Assembly (NCBI GenBank): GCA_946478645.1
Contig: CAMLCW010000299.1
Span: forward strand, 1-6,363
Direction of reading: 5' to 3'
Source of the DNA: an uncultured Variovorax sp.
Lineage (GTDB): Bacteria > Pseudomonadota > Gammaproteobacteria > Burkholderiales > Burkholderiaceae
Length of the DNA: 6,363 nt
In this document: one piece after another, positions 1 through 5,286 of the stretch
Position numbering within the stretch: the first letter of the stretch is position 1
Layout: the number at the start of each line of letters is the position of its first letter
The notes under the pieces: model-generated
Database searches by the model: none
Seen by the model: only the letters and a program-made list of their open reading frames with translations
Told to the model about the DNA's origin: nothing
Made by a program: the position numbers and the translations under genes

Positions 1-914
1 TAGATCTGGGTGGTCGAGATGTTGGCGTGGCCCAGCAGTTCCTGCACCGCGCGCAGGTCGCTGCTCGACTGCAGCACATGGCTCGCGAACGAATGCCGCA
101 GCATGTGCGGATGCACCGGCGCCGCGAGCCCCGCTTTCAGGCTGCGCTGGCGCAGCAGCTTCCAGACCGCCTGCGAGGACATGCGCGCACCGCGGCTGTT
201 GATGAAGAGCGCCGCAGCACTGGCCGGATCGCGCAGCGTCGAGGCCGTGAGTGCCGCGCAGTCGCCGCGCACCGCGAGCCATTCGCCGAGCGCCTCGGCC
301 GCCTTGGCGCCGATCGGCACCAGGCGCCGCTTGCCGCCCTTGCCGAGCACGTTGGCTTCGCGCGATTCGAGATCGACCCAGCCGCGCGCCGTGGCGCTGG
401 CCCGTGCATCGAGGCCCGTGAGTTCGCTCACGCGCAGGCCGCAGCCGTAGAGCACCTCGACGATGGCGCTGTCGCGCGCCTCGGTCCAGGGATCGGCCTC
501 GGCGTCGTACAGCTCGGCGAGCTGCACCGCGTCGTCGACCGCCAGCGCCTTGGGCAGCGGCCGCGCGGCCTTCGGCGCATGCACGTCCTTCACCGGGTTG
601 AAGCCCACCAGCCCCTCGTTGCCGAGCCAGCGGTAGAAGCTGCGCCAGCACGAAAGCACCAGCGCGATGCCGCGCGGCTCGCGCCCCGCGCCGTGCAGCT
701 GCGCCATCCAGCGCCGGATGTGCGCGGTCTGCACCCGGTCGAGCGCGAGGCCGGCCTCGGCGGCATGGGCCTTCAGCGCCTGCAGGTGGATGGCGTAGAG
801 CTCGACCGTGCGCGCGGCGAGGCGGCGCTCCACGCGCACGTGCTCGAGGTACTTCTCGACCCAGTGCGCATCGGCTGGAGCGGCGGCGTCAGTGGTGTCA
901 GTGGAGGTAGCCAT
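1..914 (-). CDS. xerC: Tyrosine recombinase XerC (3'-truncated by window edge)
   Basis: Site-specific tyrosine recombinase that, with XerD, resolves chromosome dimers at dif during cell division; acts in the cytoplasm on DNA. The visible 304 residues show the N-terminal SAM-like core-binding domain (about residues 15-105) and the catalytic domain (about 125 onward). Catalytic residues seen: R161 in GCGLRVSELTGL, K192 in LGKGGKRR, H270 and R273 in HPHMLRHSF, and H296 in LLGHANISTTQI. The nucleophilic Tyr would be residue 305, the codon cut by the window edge (its first two bases read TA), nine residues after H296 as in E. coli XerC. XerC rather than XerD is preferred because of the dapF-DUF484 neighbourhood. 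The ATG at 914 is chosen; an in-frame ATG at 923 adds only three residues, and an in-frame stop at 929-927 excludes anything longer. It overlaps the end of the DUF218 gene by 17 bases, implying translational coupling. No clear Shine-Dalgarno is visible. Confidence 0.95.
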   Translation of the reverse strand, partial: MATSTDTTDAAAPADAHWVEKYLEHVRVERRLAARTVELYAIHLQALKAHAAEAGLALDRVQTAHIRRWMAQLHGAGREPRGIALVLSCWRSFYRWLGNEGLVGFNPVKDVHAPKAARPLPKALAVDDAVQLAELYDAEADPWTEARDSAIVEVLYGCGLRVSELTGLDARASATARGWVDLESREANVLGKGGKRRLVPIGAKAAEALGEWLAVRGDCAALTASTLRDPASAAALFINSRGARMSSQAVWKLLRQRSLKAGLAAPVHPHMLRHSFASHVLQSSSDLRAVQELLGHANISTTQI

Positions 915-1533
915 GGAGTGCATTGTTCACGACCGCCAGCGGCTCGCGCAACGCGCCCTTGAAAAGCATGCCCCAGCGCCGCCAGCAGCGCGTGGGCGCT
1001 GCGGCGTACTGCACGTCGAACGCGCGGTCGAAGCCGCTCCCGCGCACCAGGCGCTCGGCGCGCCAGAGGTGGTACGGCTCCGACACCACGATCACGCTGC
1101 GCACGCCCGCGTTCTGCAACAGCGGGCGCGACAGCGCGAGGTTGAGCCGCGTCGAGGTCGAGGCCGGCTCCAGCAGCACCGGCCCGGCATGGCCCTGGGC
1201 CCGGGCATGCTGCGCCATGACCTCGGCCTCGACACGCCCGTCTTCTTTGTCGACGCCGCCCGAGAACACCAGCTGCCGCACCCGGCCCTCGCGCGCGAGC
1301 GCGATGGCGGTGTCGACGCGGCCGGTGAGGCAGGGATTGGGCTTGCCGCGCAGGTAGGCGCGGTTGCCGAGGACCAGCGCGGCATCGGCCGTGCGCGCGG
1401 GTGGATGGTCGAGCGCAACGGCGGCGCGGCGCCAGATCATGGCCGCGATCGCCAGGTAGGCCAGCAGCCCGGCCAGCAGCGCCGCGACCAGCACCGCGCG
1501 TGCGGCCCGCCAAGGCCGCCGCCGGCCGCTCAA
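898..1533 (-). CDS. YdcF family (DUF218) membrane-anchored protein
   Basis: About 211 residues if started at TTG 1533. One hydrophobic segment at about residues 13-33 (leucine/alanine-rich, after an arginine-rich N-terminus) predicts an inner-membrane anchor with the DUF218 domain following. Family signatures in order: ADAALVLGNR at about 49-58, the VFSGG turn at 89-93 followed by E102, E104 and M106, the acidic/serine motif EPASTSTRLN at 122-131, and a VIVVSEPYHLWRA segment near the C-terminal third. DUF218 proteins include SanA and YdcF; roles in envelope integrity or peptidoglycan precursor metabolism are proposed, but the biochemical activity is not settled. The start is inferred: TTG overlaps the TGA of the DUF484 gene as TTGA, giving a 4-base coupling overlap; no ATG precedes the hydrophobic segment within the non-overlapping part. 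GTG at 1494 is an alternative but would cut into the membrane segment. Its end overlaps xerC. Confidence 0.88.
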   Translation of the reverse strand: MSGRRRPWRAARAVLVAALLAGLLAYLAIAAMIWRRAAVALDHPPARTADAALVLGNRAYLRGKPNPCLTGRVDTAIALAREGRVRQLVFSGGVDKEDGRVEAEVMAQHARAQGHAGPVLLEPASTSTRLNLALSRPLLQNAGVRSVIVVSEPYHLWRAERLVRGSGFDRAFDVQYAAAPTRCWRRWGMLFKGALREPLAVVNNALHGYLH

Positions 1534-2228
1534 GGCCGCAGCCGCGACAGCGCGCCCGAGGCCAGCTGGGCGATGCGTTCGAGAAAGTCGGTGCCCATGT
1601 CGGCATTGAAACGCTGGGCGTCGGGCGAAGCCAGCACCAGCAGCCCGAAGGCCGGCGATTCGGCATCGGCGCGCAGCGGGATCAGCGCGATCGACGCGGC
1701 CCCGGCCGGCTCGGGCAGCCAGTTGGCGGCCTCGAAACCCGAATTGAGCCCGCAGTAGGGCGAAGTGAGCGAGGTGGCGAGCGTCTTCACGTCGTCGCTC
1801 ACCCACTGCGCATAGGCTTCGTTGAGGTAGTCGGTGCTGCAGTCCCAGACCTTGATGGCGGTCTGCGGCACCATGAACAGCGATTGCAGGTCGACCGCGA
1901 TGCGGTACGGCAAGCTGCGCGGCTCGCGCGTGGTCAGCAGGCCGGTGGTCCAGCGCTGCAGCCGGTCGGCGATCAACACGTTCTCGGTGCCATGACGCAC
2001 CATGTCCATCAGGCGATGCTCGAGCGCCTTGATCTTCTCGCGCAGCATTTCGGCCTGGCGCTCCTGCAGGCTCACGGCGCGGTTGCCGTGCGGGCTCGTG
2101 AGCTGCACCTGCGCCAGCAGCTGCGCATGCCGCTCGAAGAAGTCGGGCGTGTTCGCCAGGTAGTTCGCGATGTCGTCTTCGGTGATCGGGTTCATGGCGT
2201 CGTTGTTGTTGTTCGTGGGAGGTGTCAT
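1530..2228 (-). CDS. DUF484 family protein (YigA-like)
   Basis: A 232-residue cytoplasmic protein of the DUF484 family, whose E. coli member YigA is encoded between dapF and xerC, the same context as here. The conserved N-terminal block is visible at residues 12-75: an [20 protein letters not shown] stretch, then [14 protein letters not shown] and a charged helix ([16 protein letters not shown]) likely to form a coiled coil. The remaining part, about 80-232, has the alternating helix/strand pattern expected of the GAF-like fold assigned to this family, with no membrane segment. Function is unknown. The ATG at 2228 is chosen because it overlaps the dapF stop as ATGA (4 bases). The internal ATG at 2195 (MNPITEDD) matches where family members usually begin, so the first 11 residues, including an asparagine run from an AAC repeat, may be untranslated or poorly conserved. 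The 3' end overlaps the DUF218 gene start. Confidence 0.9.
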   Translation of the reverse strand: MTPPTNNNNDAMNPITEDDIANYLANTPDFFERHAQLLAQVQLTSPHGNRAVSLQERQAEMLREKIKALEHRLMDMVRHGTENVLIADRLQRWTTGLLTTREPRSLPYRIAVDLQSLFMVPQTAIKVWDCSTDYLNEAYAQWVSDDVKTLATSLTSPYCGLNSGFEAANWLPEPAGAASIALIPLRADAESPAFGLLVLASPDAQRFNADMGTDFLERIAQLASGALSRLRP

Positions 2229-3100
2229 AGCTGTTCGGGCACGTCGATCTCACCCTCGAAGACGGTGGTGGCCGGCCCGGTCATGAGCACCGGCTGGCCC
2301 CCGCCGTGCCATTCGATGGTGAGGATGCCGCCGTGCGTCTGCACGTCGACGCGGGCGTCGAGCCGGCCCAGGCGGATGCCCGCCACCACCGCCGCGCAGG
2401 CCCCGGTGCCGCAGGCCAGCGTCTCGCCGGCGCCGCGCTCGAACACCCGCAGCTTGATGTGCGAGCGGTCCAGCACCTGCATGAAGCCGGCGTTCACGCG
2501 CTGCGGAAAGCGCGGATGGTGCTCGATCAGCGGCCCCTGCACCGCGACGGGCGCGGTCTCGACGTCGTCGACCAGCTGCACCGCATGCGGATTGCCCATC
2601 GACAACACCGCGAGCGGCACGATGGCGCTGTCGGCATGGGTGCCGAGCGCCAGGTGCCAGGTGTGCCAGCCGCCGTCCGGCTGCGCATCGAGGCCGGCGG
2701 TGTCGAAGGGCACGCGATCGGGCTCGAACACCGGCGCGCCCATGTCGACCGTGACGCGGCCGTCGGCGCCCATGCGCGGCGCGATCACGCCGGCCAGCGT
2801 CTGCACGCGCACCTCGTCCTTGTCGGTGAGCCGGTGTTCGCGCACGAAGCGCATGAAGCAGCGCGCGCCGTTGCCGCACTGCTCCACCTCGCCGCCGTCG
2901 GCGTTGTGGATCACGTACTGGAAGTCGATGCCCGCGGCCGGCGATGGCCGCACCGAGAGGATCTGGTCGGCGCCCACGCCGAAATGGCGGTCGGCCAGGA
3001 AGCGGTACTGCGCGGCGCCGAGGCCCAGCGCGCCGCGCGTCTCGTCGAGCACGACGAAATCGTTGCCGGCCCCCTGCATCTTGGTGAAGCGGATTCGCAT
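2225..3100 (-). CDS. dapF: Diaminopimelate epimerase
   Basis: Cytoplasmic PLP-independent epimerase converting LL-2,6-diaminopimelate to meso-diaminopimelate, the direct precursor of lysine and of the peptidoglycan cross-linking residue. The 291-residue protein has the usual family length and two pseudo-symmetric halves. It opens with [19 protein letters not shown], a standard DapF N-terminus. The two catalytic cysteines are present: C75 in [16 protein letters not shown] and C230 in [14 protein letters not shown]. Other conserved pieces are MGNPHAV at 168-174 and ERGAGET at 221-227. The ATG at 3100 is chosen over an in-frame ATG at 3124: it gives the canonical start and falls 7 bases after the stop of the upstream gene, whereas 3124 would overlap that gene by 17 bases. 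A weak GGCGG element lies about 11 bases upstream. It overlaps the DUF484 start by 4 bases. Confidence 0.97.
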   Translation of the reverse strand: MRIRFTKMQGAGNDFVVLDETRGALGLGAAQYRFLADRHFGVGADQILSVRPSPAAGIDFQYVIHNADGGEVEQCGNGARCFMRFVREHRLTDKDEVRVQTLAGVIAPRMGADGRVTVDMGAPVFEPDRVPFDTAGLDAQPDGGWHTWHLALGTHADSAIVPLAVLSMGNPHAVQLVDDVETAPVAVQGPLIEHHPRFPQRVNAGFMQVLDRSHIKLRVFERGAGETLACGTGACAAVVAGIRLGRLDARVDVQTHGGILTIEWHGGGQPVLMTGPATTVFEGEIDVPEQL

Positions 3101-3107
3101 CGCGCGA

Positions 3108-3758
3108 TTATCCGCCGGCGGCATGGCGCAGGCGGTCGAGCGCGCGGTCGATGAACGCCAGCCGGTCCTGCCCCCAGAAGCGCTCGCCGTTCAGGATGAA
3201 AGTCGGCGCGCCGAACACGCCCGCCTCGACCGCCTCGGCGCTGTTCGCGCGGTACACCGCGAGCACTTCGGCCGACTGCTCCTGCGCCTGCAGCGACGCG
3301 CCGTCGTAGCCGTTCTCGTTCGCCACCGCGATGCGCACCTGGGCCTGCGAGGTGTCGCGCTCCTCGGCCCACAGCGCGCGCAGCAGCGCGTGCGAGAGCG
3401 GCTGCGCATCGAGCCCCTGCAGTTGGGCGGCGATCACCATCCAGCCCGGGTACTTGTTCCAGTTCGGGTCGACCGCTGCGCCCTTCGGGTAGTAGGCGGG
3501 TTCGAGGTTGAGCGGCATGCCCAGGTAGTCCCGCCAGCGCGCCAGCTCGAGCGCGTGGTAGGTGCGGCGCGGCTCGGGCCGGGTCTTGAGCGGAATGCCG
3601 CCGGTCTGCGGCACCACGGCCTGGAAGTCGTAGGGCTTCAGCACGAGCCGCACGTGGTGGCGGCGCACGATGTCCTGCAATTGCGGGCCGCCGAGGTAGG
3701 CCCACGGGGACGAGAGGCTGTAGTAGCAGTCGAGCGCAATGGAGGTCTGGGAAGTCAT
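3108..3758 (-). CDS. DsbA-family thioredoxin-fold protein, 2-hydroxychromene-2-carboxylate isomerase-like
   Basis: A 216-residue protein of the kappa-class GST / 2-hydroxychromene-2-carboxylate (HCCA) isomerase group within the DsbA superfamily. It starts with a thioredoxin strand followed by [12 protein letters not shown] (residues 12-23), where S17-P18 occupies the position of the catalytic serine of NahD-type isomerases; there is no CXXC, so it is not a disulfide oxidoreductase. An insertion of helices (about 65-175) is followed by [21 protein letters not shown] at 180-200, with cis-proline P185 and the conserved FWGQDRL segment. No signal peptide is seen, so it is probably cytoplasmic and glutathione-dependent. 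NahD itself acts in naphthalene degradation, but no aromatic-degradation genes are nearby, so the substrate is unknown. The ATG at 3758 lies 15 bases after the lipoprotein stop; dapF follows 7 bases after its TAA. No Shine-Dalgarno is evident. Confidence 0.88.
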   Translation of the reverse strand: MTSQTSIALDCYYSLSSPWAYLGGPQLQDIVRRHHVRLVLKPYDFQAVVPQTGGIPLKTRPEPRRTYHALELARWRDYLGMPLNLEPAYYPKGAAVDPNWNKYPGWMVIAAQLQGLDAQPLSHALLRALWAEERDTSQAQVRIAVANENGYDGASLQAQEQSAEVLAVYRANSAEAVEAGVFGAPTFILNGERFWGQDRLAFIDRALDRLRHAAGG

Positions 3759-3773
3759 CGCGGCATTATCGAT

Positions 3774-4154
3774 TCAGCCGCAGCGCGCGCCGGCGATGCG
3801 GCCTTGCGGATCGACATCGACGTTCAGGCGCTTCGGATCGGCCGGCGCCGGCAGCGGCTCGCCCGCGGCGGCGGTGCGCACGGTGCTCGAGCCGGTGCGC
3901 GAAAGCAGTTCCTCGAGCAGCGGCTGCGCGACCGGCCGGCCGAGCGCATAGCTCGCCTGCGCGGCCTGGCAGCCGGGGTCGGCGGGCACGGTCACGAAGG
4001 TGGGCGGCGGCGGGACCTCGGAGGTGAGCGGGCGGAATTCGGGTTGGGCCTGGCAGGCCGCGAGCAGCACGGATGCGGCAAGGAGCGCCGCACGGCGCCC
4101 GCGCGCGGCGTGGGTGGAGCCGGTGGATGATGATGGTTGTCGGGGGTTCTGCAT
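3774..4154 (-). CDS. Lipoprotein with peptidase inhibitor I78-type domain
   Basis: A 126-residue predicted lipoprotein. An arginine-containing N-terminus (to R21) is followed by a hydrophobic segment and a lipobox LAAC with the lipidated cysteine at C34; residues after it (Q, A, Q) carry no inner-membrane retention aspartate, so outer-membrane sorting is likely. After a proline-rich linker (48-51) the domain at 59-126 fits the peptidase inhibitor I78 pattern: C62 followed by a short helix to G72, a basic VR at 92-93, then D106 with RLNVDVD at 109-115, G118 and a terminal CG (C125-G126). C62 and C125 could form a disulfide in the periplasm. I78 proteins inhibit serine peptidases in characterised fungal cases; bacterial roles are mostly inferred. 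The start is firmly supported by AAGGAGG with 7-base spacing. The lengthy N-region before the hydrophobic stretch is unusual but acceptable. Confidence 0.82.
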   Translation of the reverse strand: MQNPRQPSSSTGSTHAARGRRAALLAASVLLAACQAQPEFRPLTSEVPPPPTFVTVPADPGCQAAQASYALGRPVAQPLLEELLSRTGSSTVRTAAAGEPLPAPADPKRLNVDVDPQGRIAGARCG

Positions 4155-4161
4155 GGGCCTG

Positions 4162-4168
4162 CCTCCTT
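4162..4168 (-). promoter_or_regulatory. Strong Shine-Dalgarno for the I78 lipoprotein
   Basis: On the minus strand this reads AAGGAGG, a near-perfect anti-16S complement, 7 bases before the ATG at 4154. It fixes the start of the lipoprotein gene and contrasts with the weak or absent ribosome-binding sites of the overlapping downstream genes. Confidence 0.85.
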
Positions 4169-4179
4169 GCGTGTCTGCG

Positions 4180-4211
4180 GATGCAGCGGCATCGTAGCGC
4201 GGCGAAGCCGC
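4180..4211. repeat. Two short hairpins between the 78-residue gene and the lipoprotein gene
   Basis: Two small inverted repeats occupy the 57-base gap. GATGC (4180-4184) pairs with GCATC (4189-4193) around a 4-base loop, and GCGGC (4199-4203) pairs with GCCGC (4207-4211) around a 3-base loop directly after the stop codon of the upstream gene. Neither is followed by a T-run in the direction of transcription, so they do not look like intrinsic terminators. At this GC content such 5-base stems also arise by chance; they could modestly stabilise or attenuate the message. Confidence 0.35.
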
Positions 4212-4448
4212 TCATCGACACACGTCGCCGAAGGCGTCGAGCGCATGCCTGAGTTCGCCCGCCTCGGCCGGGGTCAAGGCCTGCGCCCGCATCCGGAACT
4301 CGGCCTGGTAGCAGGGCAGCATCAACGCGGCCGCCAGTGCGTGGACATTGCCGCTGCCGCCGCCTGCGATCCGGGCCTTGCATGCGGCCACGTTCCGGTA
4401 GACCTCGATCGCCTGCGCGACGCCTGCGCTGCGCGTGATGCTGTTCAT
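4212..4448 (-). CDS. Small protein of unknown function (78 residues)
   Basis: I do not recognise this protein. It is 78 residues long, has no signal peptide or convincing membrane segment, and looks mainly helical: a helix at about 10-27, a Gly/Ser-rich turn GGGSGN at 29-34, an alanine-rich helix at 35-57, and a final helix beginning at the cap LTPAEAGELRHAL (59-70). Three cysteines lie at 23, 46 and 77, one of them next to the C-terminus. The open frame extends further upstream to 4691 but would run through the neighbouring gene; the ATG at 4448 is chosen because AAGGAG sits 9 bases before it and the noncoding gap ends there. It is followed after 57 bases by the I78 lipoprotein gene, with which it is probably co-transcribed. 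Function cannot be assigned. Confidence 0.65.
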   Translation of the reverse strand: MNSITRSAGVAQAIEVYRNVAACKARIAGGGSGNVHALAAALMLPCYQAEFRMRAQALTPAEAGELRHALDAFGDVCR

Positions 4449-4563
4449 GAGAGAGCGCTCCTTGCTTGCGGCGCACCTCGTGGCGCCGTGATGCCACTCT
4501 AGGGAGGCTGGCGCGCAGCGGGGAGTAACAACATCGTCGTGAATCGCGCGGATCGCGCCCCGC
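4449..4563 (-). other. 115-base noncoding leader, possible promoter region
   Basis: This is the largest gap in the window and the only plausible place for internal promoter activity. On the minus strand it contains TTGTTA (4531-4526), which could serve as a -35 element, but no good -10 hexamer at 16-18 bases, so a sigma-70 promoter is not convincingly seen. CTCCC occurs twice with an 18-base period (4524-4520 and 4506-4502), which could be a direct-repeat operator. Inverted repeats are CGGCGC/GCGCCG (4469-4474 with 4483-4488), GTGGC/GCCAC (4480-4484 with 4493-4497) and GCGCG/CGCGC around GAT (4546-4558 region). The first two share bases and would be alternative structures just upstream of the ribosome-binding site. 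No T-run marks a terminator after the upstream gene. Confidence 0.35.
4458..4463 (-). promoter_or_regulatory. Shine-Dalgarno for the 78-residue gene
   Basis: On the minus strand this reads AAGGAG, 9 bases upstream of the ATG at 4448. It decides the start of this small gene against the longer in-frame extension, which would begin inside the upstream coding region. Confidence 0.75.
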
Positions 4564-5286
4564 TCAGCCTTGCGCGCACCAGCCGCCCGTGTCCGGGCAG
4601 ACGCGAACGCGAGCGCCATCACGCCGGACCTGCGCTTCATCGAGCCGCGAGGCGGCTGCGGGGTCGGCGTCGAACCCAATGCCCATCGCACGCGCCACCG
4701 CGGGGTTCGCCACCGGCAGCTCCCAGGTCAGGAAGCACTGTGTCACGTCGCATCCGGCCGCGAAGTGCGCCGCGTCGAAGCCGCTGCTGCCGCGCCGGAC
4801 CACGGCATGGGGCTGCGCGGTGTCGAAGACCAGCGCGGTGCCCCTGGCCAGCGGCACGCGCAGGCCCAGGCCGGGAAAATGCACGTCCAGCCCCTTGTCC
4901 TCGCTCACGAACAGGTTGCAGAAGACAGCGCTGCCGTACTGCTCGGCATCGTGGTGGTACCGGGCGCCGCGGCAGGCCATGAGCGCCAGGTGTGCATGCT
5001 CGCCGTCGTCCAGCACGCCGGGCATGCCGAGCGCGGCGAGCCAGTCGGCCATGGCCTGCACCGCGCGTGCGAAACCGGGCCAGCGCATGCGCGCACGGGC
5101 CAGCGGCAGCGGCTCGACGTCGCCGGGCTCGAGGAAGAGCCGCGTCGCGATCTCGCGCTCCCAGTCGGCCGCGAGGCGTGCGGGCGGCGCAGGCACATCG
5201 AGCGCGCCGACGTGCACCGTGCCGCTCACGCTGCGGCTGCGGATGGCACCCCCGCACCAGTGAAAGGCGGTCAGCTGGTCGCGCAT
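4564..5286 (-). CDS. Putative Fe(II)/2-oxoglutarate oxygenase-like protein
   Basis: A 240-residue cytoplasmic protein without signal peptide or membrane segment. Its central part resembles the double-stranded beta-helix of non-heme Fe(II)/2-oxoglutarate oxygenases: YHHDAEQYGS (110-119) offers an HxD pair (H111, D113), followed by strand-rich VFCNLFVSEDKGLDVHFPGL, then the RGTALVFDTAQPH segment (149-160) ending in H160, a plausible second histidine ligand 47 residues after D113. Basic residues R164 and R165 follow H160 by only 4-5 positions, closer than the usual 2-oxoglutarate-binding Arg/Lys, so activity is uncertain. The N-terminal 100 residues are helical and unassigned; the C-terminal tail has C230 and C237. 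The ATG at 5286 overlaps the amidohydrolase 3' end by 16 bases, with GAGG about 10 bases upstream, so the pair is probably co-translated. The fold call is pattern-based; a cupin or a catalytically dead relative are alternatives. Confidence 0.5.
   Translation of the reverse strand: MRDQLTAFHWCGGAIRSRSVSGTVHVGALDVPAPPARLAADWEREIATRLFLEPGDVEPLPLARARMRWPGFARAVQAMADWLAALGMPGVLDDGEHAHLALMACRGARYHHDAEQYGSAVFCNLFVSEDKGLDVHFPGLGLRVPLARGTALVFDTAQPHAVVRRGSSGFDAAHFAAGCDVTQCFLTWELPVANPAVARAMGIGFDADPAAASRLDEAQVRRDGARVRVCPDTGGWCAQG

Noticed and set aside
1..914. XerC as a phage or integron integrase marking a mobile element.
   Set aside because: The dapF-DUF484 context, family-typical motifs and absence of attachment-site repeats or phage genes all fit the housekeeping chromosome-dimer recombinase.
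27..962. A 311-codon plus-strand frame opposite xerC.
   Set aside because: The minus strand carries the full set of XerC catalytic motifs in this interval; the plus-strand product is low-complexity and matches nothing I recognise.
898..2253. A single 451-codon minus-strand frame that would fuse sequence opposite the DUF484 gene to the DUF218 protein.
   Set aside because: Upstream of 1533 the frame is an out-of-register shadow of the DUF484 gene and lacks any domain; the DUF218 homology begins only after the TTGA overlap.
3101..3124. Upstream in-frame ATG at 3124 as the dapF start.
   Set aside because: It would add eight residues not typical of DapF and overlap the preceding gene by 17 bases, while the ATG at 3100 gives the canonical [10 protein letters not shown] start.
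1401..4130. A 909-codon open frame on the plus strand running antisense across the DUF484, dapF, isomerase-like and lipoprotein genes.
   Set aside because: It is antisense to four genes with clear family motifs, is rich in arginine, alanine and histidine as expected from a mirrored GC-rich codon pattern, and shows no recognisable domain. Long antisense frames are common at this base composition.
4199..4211. Hairpin after the 78-residue gene as a rho-independent terminator.
   Set aside because: The stem is only five base pairs, no T-run follows in the direction of transcription, and the next gene begins within 57 bases.
4449..4691. N-terminal extension of the 78-residue protein to 159 residues from 4691.
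   Set aside because: It would run through the noncoding gap and into the oxygenase-like gene on the same strand, is low-complexity, and ignores the good Shine-Dalgarno before 4448.
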